From positions 482,501 through 546,500 of the forward strand of contig JAMWET010005032.1 of assembly GCA_024036415.1 (NCBI GenBank): a DNA stretch of 64,000 nt, in the 5' to 3' direction. Position 1 is the first letter of the stretch, and every line of letters starts with the position of its first letter. The notes under the pieces were generated by a model. That model saw only the letters and a list, made by a program, of their open reading frames with translations. It made no database searches and was not told where the DNA came from. Position numbers and translations under genes: made by a program. The DNA comes from Prochilodus magdalenae. Lineage: Eukaryota > Chordata > Actinopteri > Characiformes > Prochilodontidae. Below are positions 52,397 to 64,000 of the stretch, piece by piece.

Positions 52397-52900
52397 CAAG
52401 CCTTTCTTAATCAGCCCAGTAAACATTTACAGTTCTAATAAAGCTTCCTTTAAACGACTGATATAATTAGCACAATGAACTCCAGTCCAGTCAGACGGTT
52501 GATGCGTCTTGCGTAACAATGAGGCCGCGCATTTCACAGAGCGCTGTGAACAACCAATCATCACAGTAATGAACTGGAAAGATCATTGGGAGAATGACGC
52601 AGCGTTGAGGAGACGTTACCTCGTACAGCAGTGATCTACATGAGGGTGAGCGGACTCATCATGATAACATACCACAGCCTTTAATGTCACTACCATCCGT
52701 GTTGTGTTCACAGCTGGTTTATTACAACACAAAGCCCTAAATTAGCGAAAATTTCTCAAAAGCGAGCACGCTTTTAATCATATTACGAGAGATACATTCT
52801 GGGATTGGGACAGGCGGGATGTGGCTCCAACGTATGTGCGTGTGCAGCGCCATCTGGTGGCAGCCAGAAAAGGGCTTTAAAGATTCTGAAGCGATGCTCT
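52397..52900. repeat. ~0.5-kb tandem repeat, copy 2, with CTCF-like motif
   Basis: Second copy of 50530-51030, same orientation, offset about 1.88 kb, also ending at a CT/CA array. The sequence between the copies (51540-52390) is AT-rich with no recognisable gene. Confidence 0.92.
52845..52863. promoter_or_regulatory. CTCF-like motif 2
   Basis: Identical 19-mer to the motif at 50964-50982, same orientation, in the second tandem copy. Confidence 0.55.
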
Positions 52901-52918
52901 CTCTCTCACACACACACA

Positions 52919-53002
<84 letters not shown>

Positions 53003-53215
53003 CACTCATCTTCTTCATCTTCTTTTTCTTCTTCATCTTTTTCCTTTTCATCATCATCATCCTTCTCTTCATCTTCTCCATCTTCTTCATCTTTATCATC
53101 ATCCTCTTCATCTTCATCATCATCCTCTTCATCTTCCTCTTTATCATCTCCATTTTCTTCATCTTCTTCTTCTTCCTCTTCCTCTTCTTCATCATTTTCA
53201 TCTTCTTCATAGAAA
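52899..53215. repeat. (CT)n then CTT/CAT-rich array
   Basis: CT array to about 53003 followed by TTC/ATC-rich trinucleotide sequence. Poly-Lys/Met and poly-Ser frames here are artefacts. Confidence 0.95.
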
Positions 53216-53764
53216 ATCTATAGGGTATTGTGAAGACCCAACAATGCAGAAGAGCTGAAGGCCACTTTTTAGAGCAACCTGGGCTCTCATAACACCTGAG
53301 CAGTGCTACAGACTGATCGACTCCATGCCACGCCGCATTTCTGCAGTAATCCAGGCAGAAGGAGCCCCAGCTTAGTACTGAGTGCTGTACATCCTCATAC
53401 TTTCCATCTTCATACTTCTCAGTTGGCCAACATTTCTAAAAATCCTTTTCTGTTTTGGTCTTCAGTGATACTCTAATTTTCTGAGAAACTGAATTTGGGG
53501 TTTTCATTAGTTGTCAGTTAAAATCATCAAAAAAAACCCAAAAACACTATTTATTATTTAGACTGATATATCTGTCTGTGTGGAATGAATGAATATAATA
53601 TACAAGTTTGACTTTTTGAATGGAATTACTAAAATAAATCAACTTTTTCATCATATTCTAATTTTACGACCAGCACCTGTAGCTGTCAAAGGCTCAGTTA
53701 TCAGCATTACATATTACAGTTTTGAAGACACATGTATGTTATCCGGCCTTTTCTGATGGTAAAA

Positions 53765-54000
53765 TCACCTGATATTATAATAAACCACCTCAAATTATAA
53801 TAAACCTCCTCATATTATAATAAATCACCTCATATTATAATAAACCTTCTCATATTATAATAAACCTCCTCATATTATAATAAATCACCTCATATCATAA
53901 TAAACCACCTCATATTATAATAAACCACATCATATCATAATAAACCTCCTCATATTATAATAAACCTCCTCATATTATAATAAACCTCCTCATATTATAA
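53765..54000. repeat. ~21-bp AT-rich minisatellite
   Basis: About eleven units of the form CTCATATTATAATAAACCAC (or CCTC). Confidence 0.9.
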
Positions 54001-54079
54001 TCTGTCAGCCCACCTACATCCTTCCTTGAATTTCCCTCTGGGATCAATAAAGTATCTATCTATCTATCTATCTATCTTA

Positions 54080-54370
54080 CGTCCCATCACGTAAGCTGAG
54101 GTCTTCTGACTCTGGTCTCCTGGCTGTTCCTAGGTCCAGACTTTCCTCTATGGGTGGCAGGTCGTTTAGTGTTGCTGCCCACCCACACTCTGGAACTCCC
54201 TACCTTCATCTATACGCACCTCACCCTCTCTTTCCGTCTTCAAATCTCACTTAACAACTTACCTAAACATTTTCATTCTTCATGATTAATTTTCTTTGTT
54301 TGTTTTTTTGGTTATTTTTGTGTTTGTAAAGCGTCCTTGGGTATGTGAAAGGCGCTACAGAAGTGTAACC

Positions 54371-54410
<40 letters not shown>

Positions 54411-54415
54411 TCCTT
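54080..54415 (+). mobile_element. L2-like LINE 3' end with (ATT)n tail
   Basis: CACTCTGGAACTCCCTACCT, then GTAAAGCGTCCTTGGGTATG and AAAGGCGCTACAGAAGTG, ending in (ATT)n (54376-54412). This is the typical end of fish L2-like LINEs. Confidence 0.65.
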
Positions 54416-54859
54416 ATTTCTTTAGTCATTCTGAGATTTGGCTTCTGTGCAGCTTTTAACATCATCTAGTACTTGTACCAGTATCTTGTTCATTTTATAC
54501 CTAAATCACTTCAAAACCTACACACAGTTTCTGATCCACACACCTGGATCTCTCACTGGGTGAGGCAGGTGTGGGGAGGAGGGGGCCGTTTGAAGATGTT
54601 GAACGTAGATGTAGGTGGTTAAATTGGATAAGCTTGAGTTTACAGATTGTGTGTAGTATCACATTATGATGGTGTTTATGTATAGTAGAGTTCAACTACA
54701 GTAGAATTAAGCTAAAACAGTGATTGACTACAGTAGTGCATAGCTAAACTAGTGATGGGCTGTAATTGCCTTGGACTGGCGTTGAATTGTTATAGAGTTT
54801 GTCTATACTAGAGTTTGTGTATGGTTTGTGTAAGTGAATGAATGAAGTTGTGACTTGTG

Positions 54860-57351
54860 AATATATACGTAGTGTGAAACAGTTTTATTTGAAAACCGAT
54901 GAAATAATATTGTAATTGTAAAAAAAAAAAAACCGAATAAAACTGATATATGATATGACGTCATTAAGTTTGAACAGTCGATAGAAATAACACGGGAGGT
55001 GAAAATGTTTTTCGTTGATGGTGGATGACTGAAAAAATAGTCGTTTCTTTCAGACAGCGAGTAGATGACACCTTTAACCATGAGCTACATTAAGACTAAG
55101 GATTAAAGGGTTAAAAGTTCTTACCTGCCACAGGATTCACTCTCACTCGTCTCACTGATCGGAGTCTGTGCACCGCGCACACGGCTAATTTGCATACGCT
55201 CGCGATCCGACTCCTCAAACAGACCCGACTGTTCCAGCGGAGAATGTGTCGGCCCTTTTTGTGCAGTGGTGCCAGTTTTGTATTTTTTATGAGCTAAATA
55301 TTCATTAATTTAAATAGGTAGAAGCCAGCTTCCTGTTCGGATTTTCCTGCTTCACCTTAAATGGTGCTGCGGTCGTGTTTTACCACCGAAGGTAGGTGCT
55401 GTATCATTTAAGGTGAAAGTGTAAAGTTAAAGAAGCAGCTAGCTGGACAGGTAGACTGAGGCGCCAGTAGCGAGGCTGAACCGTAAAATCCAAAAGGTGC
55501 TGAGATGAAGCCATCGCTGAAATCCCGGTCTACTTCCAAACTGTAGTCCATGTGTTGCTCTGTATACTGTATTATCCTGTTCTACAATGGTCTGGACCCC
55601 CACAGAGCAGGTACGTATTGTGGGTGGTGGATCATTCTCAGTACTGCAGTGACACCAATTATGGTGGACATTCAGTTGCAGGGCATTATGGTGGAAATGA
55701 ATGAAAAATGTAAAACTGAACCTGTTAGTGAATATGATTTAGAGAATATAACATGAAATAGAGTTTGAACTCTGGGGGTGCTGGCTTGGTAGGTCTCCAA
55801 GAGAGCAGGGCTCAGAGAGATGTTCATCCAAGGTATCTTTAATAGTCGATTTGGTGTCGAGTACAGTGAACTGCTTCACTGCTCGCGCGAACTACGGAAG
55901 AACGGCAGGGACAAAATACTAACTACACAAGAAACGATTATCGAACTATAGGAGTTTAGCCCCATCTAGTGGGCATCTCATGAACTACAACTTACTGAAT
56001 GAGCTGAAACAGAGACTTTCCTACATAACATTTGTACTTTAATTCTTTAACTTTGGTAAATCTGCTGTTACACGTTAGAATGATTTCCCCAACTTTGTGG
56101 TGTACTGATTATATGCCCAAATAATATATTTCTCAAAAGTGAGCATGAAGACAAATTCATCCAGACTGTGCATAATAATCCTTTATTCATTCCAAATCAC
56201 TTAGCATGTTTAACACAGGTTCTCTCGTAGCAGATCGAAAAAAGAAAAGCAAAAAAGAGAAAGAAAAACCCTCAAAAAAAAAAATCAATATAAACATCCT
56301 TAACCTGTTTACATGCCACGTTTTCACTCAGTACATAGAAAATTAGAGGCAGCACCTCCCTGAAGCTTCACACTTCTGCCTTTAGCAACACTGTGGTATG
56401 GGCATGGGGTCTACACCAAGTCAGGCTGAGCTAAGTATCCAGGATTTCCACCAGTCGGACAGAGTTAATCAACATACTTGGCTTGAACTGAGTTTCACGA
56501 TGACTGAAAACGAAATGTGTCAAAATGCTGGATCACATGCACATTTCCTGCAATACAAAATGCGTATGCCAGTGTTTATGCTGATTGAGCCGATGAGTAT
56601 GTAGAAGTGCCATGTAACACCAGTGGATAATATTCTGAAGGGGAGGAGAGGAGGAGAAGAGGATACACGAGTAGAGAAATGAGAGAAGCAGTCTACGGTC
56701 TTAGCGCCATGCTAGCAATGTAAATAATAGAAAGCTATGATCATGTTCATATGTCTGTTACTGCACTTTATGGTTTAAGCTATGGGCACAGACGTTTGGA
56801 AGGAGCTCACAATGATACTGTAAAGAGGGAATCTATTTCCGCAGCTGGTCGACTGCTTTCTTGTGAACGCCTCGTAAACTATATCACTGCACCCCATTAC
56901 CAACGACGGCACGCTGCAGACGTCTGCAGCTGTACAGCAACAGCTGTAATCTCTCTCCTTTTGATTCTACTTAATCACCTTTGGGGCAGTGCTAATAAAC
57001 CAACGGCTGCAACTAAGAAGCTACACGCCGACACTGTAAAACGTGCCTGTAGCAGCGCAGTGCACCCAGACACGCAACATAACACATTTGAGTGATTGCT
57101 TAAACTACCCCACAGTGACAACTAAGCTATATTAGTAATACTGGGTCTACAGCATGTTCCACACTGCAGGTGCTACATCACGTCGCTCGATCACTCAAAC
57201 GTTTGGCTAGTCACTGAACCTCCATTCAGGGCCTACTCATGGCTAAACTAACACAGTAGAGAAAAGTCAGAGAGGGGAGGAGGGAGGGAAGGAACGGGCA
57301 AAAGAATGAACGAGGGGGAGATGAAAGGAAGCCGGGGAGAGGGCGAGAGGA
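54860..57351. repeat. Distal copy of tandem duplication of rnf10 3' UTR and downstream DNA
   Basis: Matches 57950-60053 in order. The T-rich/AACCGA(A/G)TAAAA segment near 54870 pairs with 57965. GGCTAATTTGCATACGCT at about 55184 pairs with 58043. The CTGTATACTGTATT segment at 55560 pairs with 58354. GGTGGACATTCAGTTGCAGG at about 55664 pairs with 58655. The 1.15-kb UTR block at 56205 pairs with 58910. The distal copy lacks the rnf10 stop codon: similarity ends at GCGAGAGGAGT, 18 bp short of it. It has an extra insert at about 55755-56025. Confidence 0.85.
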
Positions 57352-57664
57352 GTCCTCATATTTACGTGGGGGACTTTTGCTACCTCTGTTGACCTTACAT
57401 CATAAGACTCGGCTGTAGCGTCTATGCCGCGTTATTCTACTTTATAAGGAATGAAGATGATGTCTCAAGTGTAATGATATTCTATCATTTGAAAATGCTA
57501 GCTACAACCAATGGGGTCCCTAGCTATTTGAGATAGAGGCGCATGTGCAGTGACAAAAGAAGACAACAAGATTCGGGTAGACGGAGCTAGTTCTGGATAT
57601 CCTCTTAAGCAAGATTGTTCATGTTTTTTTTTTTTCCTGCTAAAAAAACAGGAATATGAACAAA

Positions 57665-57860
57665 ACAACAAGTGCCACCCGGTTGGCGCAGTGGACGAGC
57701 CCATTAAGCTCACAGACCGCAGGCTGAGAGAGTGGGGTTTCGAGCCCGCTCATCCTCGCCTGTCTTTCCAGTAGGAGAGTTTATCCGTGTATGCCTGATC
57801 ACCGGCACGGGGTTGAGAGCTGCGTGCAGTGAGCTCCTCCACTACAATAACAGGGTGGGG
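57665..57860 (+). mobile_element. tRNA-derived SINE
   Basis: A box-like TTGGCGCAGTGGACGAG and B box-like GGGTTTCGAGCCC about 55 bp apart, with a non-tRNA tail. It sits between the two copies of the tandem duplication. Confidence 0.7.
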
Positions 57861-57949
57861 ATGGAGGACGGATTTTTTTGTTGGGGTTAAACAATAAAAC
57901 ATGCACCTTTACTTATTTCTTCAGCCATTCTGAAATAAATAAGTAGTGT

Positions 57950-60053
57950 AAAATATGTTTTATTTGAGAGCTGGTGAAACTATTATTTAATTGTAAAAAA
58001 ATATAACCGAGTAAAAGTTATTTACAATAAAACAGTGCACATGGCTAATTTGCATACGCTTCCGCGCTGACTCCTCCAACCGGAAGTGGCTGCTTTTGCA
58101 TAGTCGTTTCTGGCACCTCTCACACTAAAATTCTTTAGTTAAGTGACTCATCAGTGCAGAAAGTCACACAAAACGCCAGAATGAGTAGAGGTGTGAAATT
58201 CTAACAGAGTTATCGCTTAAATCCCAGTCTAAGACTCAGGTTCAGTACTGTCTACATTTCTACTAGGTTAACACTCAGCACTTTGTACACCTCAACTGAC
58301 CACATAGGAGCCCCCTGTAGTTTTACAGTTCCAGACTGTAGTCTCGGTTTCTCTGTATACTGTATTACCCTGTTCTTCCATGGTCTAGACCCCCACAGAG
58401 CAGGTAGGTATTACGTGGTTGGGGGACCATTCTCAGCACGACAGTGACACCAACATGGTGATGGTGGCCACTCACCATATGAGAACACTTTGTAGATGTA
58501 CACTTTGTAGATGTAAAGTCAGATATGATCTCAGCTAGTGTTAGTCATCCTCTAGGCCTTCATTCGGATTTCATACAAAATGTTCTGCCCTATGTACTAA
58601 ACATTGGTGTAAAGTAGAGATTTGACTTAACACACCATTTTAAAACCAATTATTGGTGGACATTCAGTTGCAGGGCATTATAGTGGAAATTAATGAAAAC
58701 AAAACCCTGTTAGTGAATGATTCAGAGTATGACACCTGTACTTTAATTCTTTAACATCTGTAAATCTGCTGTTACACATTAGAATGATTTCCCCACCCAT
58801 GTGGTGTACTGATGTCCAACTAATGTATTTCTCAATGGTGAGCATGAAGACCAATCCATCCAGACTGTGCATAATAATCCTTTATTCATTCCAAATCAAT
58901 ATGCATGTTTAACACAGGTTCTCTCGTAGCAGATCGAAAAAAGAAAAGCAAAAAAGAGAAAGAAAAACCCTCAAAAAAAAAAAATCAATATAAACATCCT
59001 TAACCTGTTTACATGCCACGTTTTCACTCAGTACATAGAAAATTAGAGGCAGCACCTCCCTGAAGCTTCACACTTCTGCCTTTAGCAACACTGTGGTAGG
59101 GCATGGGGTCTACACCAAGTCAGGCTGAGCTAAGTATCCAGGATTTCCACCAGTCGGACAGAGTTAATCAACATACTTGGCTTGAACTGAGTTTCACGAT
59201 GACTGAAAATGAAATGTGTCAAAATGCTGGATCACATGCACATTTCCTGCAATATAAAATGCGTATGCCAGTGTTTATGCTGATTGAGCCGATGAGTATG
59301 TAGAAGTGCCATGTAACACCAGTGGATAATATTCTGAAGGGGAGGAGAGGAGGAGAAGAGGATGATACACGAGTAGAGAAATGAGAGAAGCAGTCTACGG
59401 TCTTAGCGCCATGCTAGCAATGTAAATAATAGAAAGCTATGATCATGTTCATATGTCTGTTACTGCACTTTATGGTTTAAGCTATGGGCACAGACGTTTG
59501 GAAGGAGCTCACAATGATACTGTAAAGAGGGAATCTATTTCCGCAGCTGGTCGACTGCTTTCTTGTGAACGCCTCGTAAACTATATCACTGCACCCCATT
59601 ACCAACGACGGCACGCTGCAGACGTCTGCAGCTGTACAGCAACAGCTGTAATCTCTCTCCTTTTGATTCTACTTAATCACCTTTGGGGCAGTGCTAATAA
59701 ACCAACGGCTGCAACTAAGAAGCTACACGCCGACACTGTAAAACGTGCCTGTAGCAGCGCAGTGCACCCAGACACGCAACATAACACATTTGAGTGATTG
59801 CTTAAACTACCCCACAGTGACAACTAAGCTATATTAGTAATACTGGGTCTACAGCATGTTCCACACTGCAGGTGCTACATCACGTCGCTCGATCACTCAA
59901 ACGTTTGGCTAGTCACTGAACCTCCATTCAGGGCCTACTCATGGCTAAACTAACACAGTAGAGAAAAGTCAGAGAGGGGAGGAGGGAGGGAAGGAACGGG
60001 CAAAAGAATGAACGAGGGGGAGATGAAAGGAAGCCGGGGAGAGGGCGAGAGGA
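57950..60053. repeat. Proximal copy of tandem duplication (rnf10 3' UTR and downstream DNA)
   Basis: Partner of 54860-57351. The outer part is visibly diverged by substitutions and indels. From about 58910 to 60053 I see only about six differences (for example AAAACG/AAAATG and a GAT insertion near 59364). Confidence 0.85.
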
Positions 60054-60071
60054 GTGAAGGCGAGATCCTGT
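58862..60071 (-). other. rnf10: rnf10 3' UTR with poly(A) signal
   Basis: On the minus strand, about 1.2 kb follows the rnf10 stop and ends at an AATAAA hexamer (58886-58881). Nearly all of it (58910-60053) is repeated almost identically at 56205-57351. The 114-codon plus-strand ORF at 59453-59797 lies antisense inside this UTR and is probably not coding. Confidence 0.6.
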
Positions 60072-63000
60072 TTACTTTGTGTGAACCATAGAGGTGCTGA
60101 ACAGAAGCTTCTGCTTTTTCTTCTTTTTCTTCCCTCCTTTCTCCTCTGAAAGAAACAGAACAGGGAGAAAAGTCATTAGCATCATGTTAGCAAGGACTGC
60201 AACGTACACAGACTGAGGAACTCCCTTTTAAGTATGCCATCAAAGTCATCTTGGCTAAATTACAAGCGTGAGTCGACATTATCTTGCTCTCAGTGGGTCG
60301 ATACACAAATCAACAGGTAGCAAACAAGACATGAAGAAGAAGCTGGAGTAAGCTTAACAGTCGTTACTGTTGTCTGTTTTCTTCAAGTCATAACTTCGTA
60401 AAACTGAAATATACAAAAAGGAGTGCACATCAAATCACGGCCCACCGTATGTAAACACAAATACAGCATTTCCCCTCGTAGTGTGCTCAACAATCTGTTT
60501 AACAAGATAAAATAGAACTTACAGGCAACGGCGTCCAAGACACAAACAAGCAAGCAGCTAACCACTGAGACCATGACATAACACTGGTAACTTTAGGAAA
60601 ATAAGATGGCTGACCTAACGATCACCTGACTCTTTTGACATAATAATCAGAGATTACCAAAAAAAACCAAACTGCAATTCACAAAACAACCACAACATTA
60701 ACCAAATTTAAATCGAATTTTAAAAAGAGCATAACATTAAAATACAAGGTTTATGGATCAACTAAAGTACATATTCTGAATTTCATAATGGTTTAAAACT
60801 CACAACCAATTTCTTAAGATGCCAACAGCTTAGTTTGACATCTAGCTGGGGTGCCTGATGTCCAAGACACTCAGTTTAGACAGGAAAGCTCTGCAGAGGG
60901 TGGTGAAGGCTGCACAGAGGTCTGTCGGAGTCAGCCCCCCCACCACCACAGACATATACACCTCTAGATGCAGGAAGAGGGCTACCTGCATCATGAAGGA
61001 CCCCACTCACCCAGCACACTCACTTTTTGTCCCGCTCCCCTCAGGCAGGAGGCTGCGGAGCATTAAGTGTAAAACGAACAGACTGAGGAGCAGCTTCATT
61101 CCGGCAGCTGCAAGACTTTTAAACGCCACTTAGTGGAACCACTCAGTGGAGGACACTCAGTCACTTTAAATACACTCTGCTGCTACCTTCTCCATTTCCT
61201 ACTGCTCTTTCTCTCTGTATTTTATTTTATTTTCATTTTTACATATATTTTTATATATTTATGTATATTCTATTTAAGTACTGCTGTCTGGGTAAAACTG
61301 GGTCCTTGGGTACCACAATTTCGTTCCACCCCATGTACCACATGTGATGCGAATGACAAAGTCTCCTTGAATCCTTCTAGAAGGCTACTAGCCCAAAACG
61401 TGTCGTATTGTGTATATTAATGGCAGACGGGTACATGAAGGACTGCGTAGGCAAGGTAGCCACTTAAGTGCAAAGGGGTTAGCAACCCTGTTTGATGAGC
61501 ATCACTGACAGTGTTAAGAAGCTGTCCAGTCAGGTTGTGAATCCTGTTGCACTTTAGCTCCTTTCTTATATTCTCGTTTCTACCCCTCCATGAAGCCACA
61601 ACCTCGCATGTGTTTGCACGTTGTTATAGACAAATTGAATGAAGAGCTTTCCCAAATGACCATCAAGTCCTGATATGAGCGAGGAACTGGGAATATGCAC
61701 CTTGATGCAGGGGCTTCAGTTCAATATTCTACGATACTGTATGTGAGACACAGCAACATACTCCTAGGTTTATTAATGCTATGTTAACTGCGCTCTTCAT
61801 ACTTCCTGTTTACACTGGAGCAGAAAGGTCTAACGGTTGAAGAGGCATTAGCAATTGGGCTTGAACACAGCAAAATGAAGCACTGTCTGCCACCAATCAC
61901 CACATGCAGCTGTTAAATACTGTAGGTGAGAATCGCTACAGCATCACAATACACATGCACAGCTATTTTCTAACAGTCCTAATCAGCACTGCGCATACAA
62001 ACCTCAGAACGCACGTGTAGGTTCACTGGTGCTTTTAGACAGTACATAAAACAACTATGTAGATATGACCCCTGGGATAACATCTAAAACATGCACATCA
62101 CAGATTTCATATAGAAGAGCCTAAACACACATGCATGCCAAAGGTAAAGCAAGAGAGACTGACCAGAGGTGGTTACAGCTTCAGCTGGGGCAGACGGCCC
62201 ATGGTCCAGTTGCATCAGTGCCGCCTCGAACGCCTGACTGAAGGAGTTCTGGAAGTTGGGCACCGGCACCCGGTCAGAGCCATCACTTTCCCCATCGCTG
62301 TCGGCCACCGGAGGAGCAAGGAACATATCTACAGACAGAGAGCCAAAGATGTTAACGACCGATCCATCTCTGGCTTATAAAGGTCGTTAATGGCCAAATC
62401 TCGATATTCCATAAATTATGGCATGTCACTCACCTTTCTTTGGAGCAGGTTTGGGTCCAACATCCCCACGAGCCTTTCCATCTCTGAGCATCTACAGAGA
62501 GTTGAAAAATTTAACAGCTCAATTAGACCCCACAAAAGCTTAAAACAAACTTCCATTAAAAAGCATGAATTTGAGAGGTGTAGGAACGTGAGACACACCT
62601 GGGCAAAGGACATGCAGTGAGAATCCTCCTCCACACTGCCCACACTGAGGCAGGGACTGTGTGCATTCAGACTGGGGAACATCACTCCATCTGTGAACAA
62701 TAAGAGTTACAGGTTGTGAAAGACAAACCTAATGAGCTTTGTGCAAGCAACGTTCCGAATTCGCTGTAAACAGGAATACATGTAGAGGGTGTCTACTGGA
62801 GACTTCCTGCTATATCAGACAGTCAGGCTTTTTTATTTATTTATATATATATTTAAAAAAATGTGGGAATAACGGTAACATGCTACCTGAGGCAGGGCTG
62901 CTGCTGAGAGGAGATGGTGGGCCCAGCAGGAACTCATGTGGCTGAGCTGGGGGGCTGTTTTGAGGAGGAGAGCCAAATGCTGGGAACTGCTGCAGGTTCT

Positions 63001-63875
63001 CCAGCCCAATGTGCACCTCTGGGTCTGAAACGGAAGCTGAAGTTATTACTTGAGCTGGAAGTGAAGGAGAGTCTGCTCACAAAGACTGCTGCTGATGCAA
63101 TGGCAGTTTGACATATTCTGCTAAACAGCCACCAACCACCTCTATTACTCCATTAGAGAGGTACAAATGTTAAGTGATTTGGTAACCATCTTTACAAAAT
63201 ATGCGCACATCGTAGTTAAAATCATTAAGGTACACTGCACTTCACACTAATGACCTATTAGATGGCAATTTAAAAATTAGCCCAGTTTATACCAAGCCAG
63301 ACAAATCCATCTTTTTTTATATCTACTTTTTGTCTTCTTGAAAGCAGGACAACAACTCCAACCCATTCAAAATAAAAATGAATAAACGCCCAAAGTATTT
63401 TCAACCTTCTTACATTTTCCCTGTTTCCGGTTCTCCTCCATCTCAATCCTCCTCTCTCTCCTCTTCTCATCCCTCACCTTCTTCTGCCTCAGACGCTTTC
63501 TCTTCTCCAGATCATCTGGGAGAGAAAGAAGCAGAGCTTAACCATTTTTACTTCAAGATTGAAATTTTATACTATAAAGACAGTTTTAATTTTTATTACA
63601 GTGAATAGAATTTGAATCTGGTAAAATGACGAGACTTGAATGTCATTTGGTTCAGAGTGAGATGCATCCTCTCTTTTCCCATCCCTGATGCTTTTAAGAC
63701 TAAAAGATCTGTATACAAACGCAACACATCAAAAAGCAAGATAGGGAGCACATGTACCTGACAAGTTGTCCAGGGTTTCTTTGGAGAGGATGGGTGGCTG
63801 CAGGTTAAGCTCACAGAGGCTGAACTCGCAGGTGAGAGGCAGATGAGACAGGTAACGATGGCGACGACGAACTTC
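60072..63875 (-). CDS. rnf10: RING finger protein 10, C-terminal exons (partial)
   Basis: E3 ubiquitin ligase; RNF10 is known to ubiquitylate 40S ribosomal proteins. Only the last seven exons are in the window: 63875-63758, 63515-63414, 63024-62887, 62690-62599, 62491-62434, 62328-62164, 60145-60072. They give 747 nt (248 aa plus stop), all phases closing. Conserved RNF10 stretches are [37 protein letters not shown], a basic [19 protein letters not shown] helix, [37 protein letters not shown] and the extreme C-terminus [15 protein letters not shown]. The RING domain lies outside the window to the right. The last intron (62163-60146) contains a LINE fragment. The 3' UTR is part of a tandem duplication. 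Confidence 0.94.
60850..61390 (+). mobile_element. Non-LTR retrotransposon ORF2 C-terminal fragment
   Basis: The plus frame at 60858-61133 reads [18 protein letters not shown], then [20 protein letters not shown] and [10 protein letters not shown]. This is the known C-terminus of a family of fish LINE ORF2 proteins, followed by its 3' UTR. It lies in the last intron of rnf10, in opposite orientation. Confidence 0.8.
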
Positions 63876-64000
63876 CTGAAAAATAGAAGCAGTAAACAGT
63901 GTTATACCGGTGTTGACAGACAGGAGCATGTGCAGCACTATAGGCCTCAGCTCTGCATTCATACAAACAGTGTTAATGTATTTGTAGACACAGAGGAACC

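Noticed and set aside
52737..53210. 157-codon Lys/Met/Glu-rich frame
   Set aside because: Low-complexity CTT/CAT repeat read on the minus strand.
55940..55965. Third CTCF motif (GCCCCATCTAGTGGGC)
   Set aside because: Key positions of the core (CGCC and GTGGC) are not matched well enough.
57665..57745. Functional tRNA gene
   Set aside because: A and B boxes are present but the cloverleaf is not convincing and a SINE-type tail follows.
56751..59797. Two identical 114-codon plus-strand frames (56751-57095 and 59453-59797)
   Set aside because: Identity follows from the near-identical duplicated block; they lie antisense in the rnf10 3' UTR and resemble no known protein.

Overview
This window is vertebrate nuclear DNA, almost certainly from a ray-finned fish. 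It has split genes with GT-AG introns, many Tc1-type transposon remnants, tRNA-derived SINEs, L2-like LINE tails and very long simple-sequence arrays. I cannot name the species; an otophysan teleost is a guess from the repeat style. Four conserved genes can be followed exon by exon with every splice phase closing. They are slc18a1 (vesicular monoamine transporter 1, plus strand, 5.7-22.2 kb), tti2 (TELO2-interacting protein 2, plus, 27.4-31.2 kb), mak16 (60S ribosome biogenesis factor, minus, 49.6-45.1 kb) and the 3' end of rnf10 (RING finger E3 ligase, minus, 63.9-60.1 kb, running off the right edge). In human, SLC18A1, TTI2 and MAK16 are all on 8p, so the first three follow an old linkage group; RNF10 is on 12q.

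The most unusual content lies between tti2 and mak16. Two small minus-strand three-exon genes (B at 38.1-33.3 kb, A at 43.1-41.0 kb) each join an exon encoding a Tc1-transposase-type helix-turn-helix DNA-binding domain to exons derived from the 3' end of the neighbouring mak16. These are the [13 protein letters not shown] acidic exon 8 and the start of the last exon. All junctions are phase 0. The similarity to mak16 continues into its 3' UTR, and in B a frame-shifted remnant of the MAK16 C-terminal [10 protein letters not shown] signature survives just after the stop. The simplest reading is a partial mak16 duplication that captured a transposase DNA-binding domain and then duplicated again: a host-transposase fusion family. 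A third, very decayed copy may lie near 32.3 kb.

Layout: 1-5.7 kb is repeat-rich, with a candidate slc18a1 promoter and non-coding first exon near 2.0-2.14 kb. The slc18a1 introns carry four long tandem arrays: a 54-bp VNTR in intron 1, a degenerate TTCTAGAA-type array in intron 2, a 1.2-kb GATA/GACA array in intron 7 and a 31-bp array in intron 11. They also carry several Tc1 remnants. 22.2-27.4 kb is intergenic with a Tc1 element. 31-33 kb holds a duplicated tti2-intron segment. B intron 2 (33.4-37.4 kb) holds LINE and SINE debris and AT/CA arrays. 38-41 kb contains a 41-bp minisatellite. 49.7-54.9 kb is intergenic, with two tandem 0.5-kb repeats, each carrying a CTCF-like motif next to CT-rich arrays. 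54.9-60.05 kb is a tandem duplication of the rnf10 3' UTR and downstream sequence, of which about 1.15 kb is nearly identical between copies.

The conserved genes have no shared pathway: neurotransmitter loading (slc18a1), PIKK kinase maturation (tti2), pre-60S assembly (mak16) and ubiquitylation (rnf10). Only A and B are related by origin to a neighbour.
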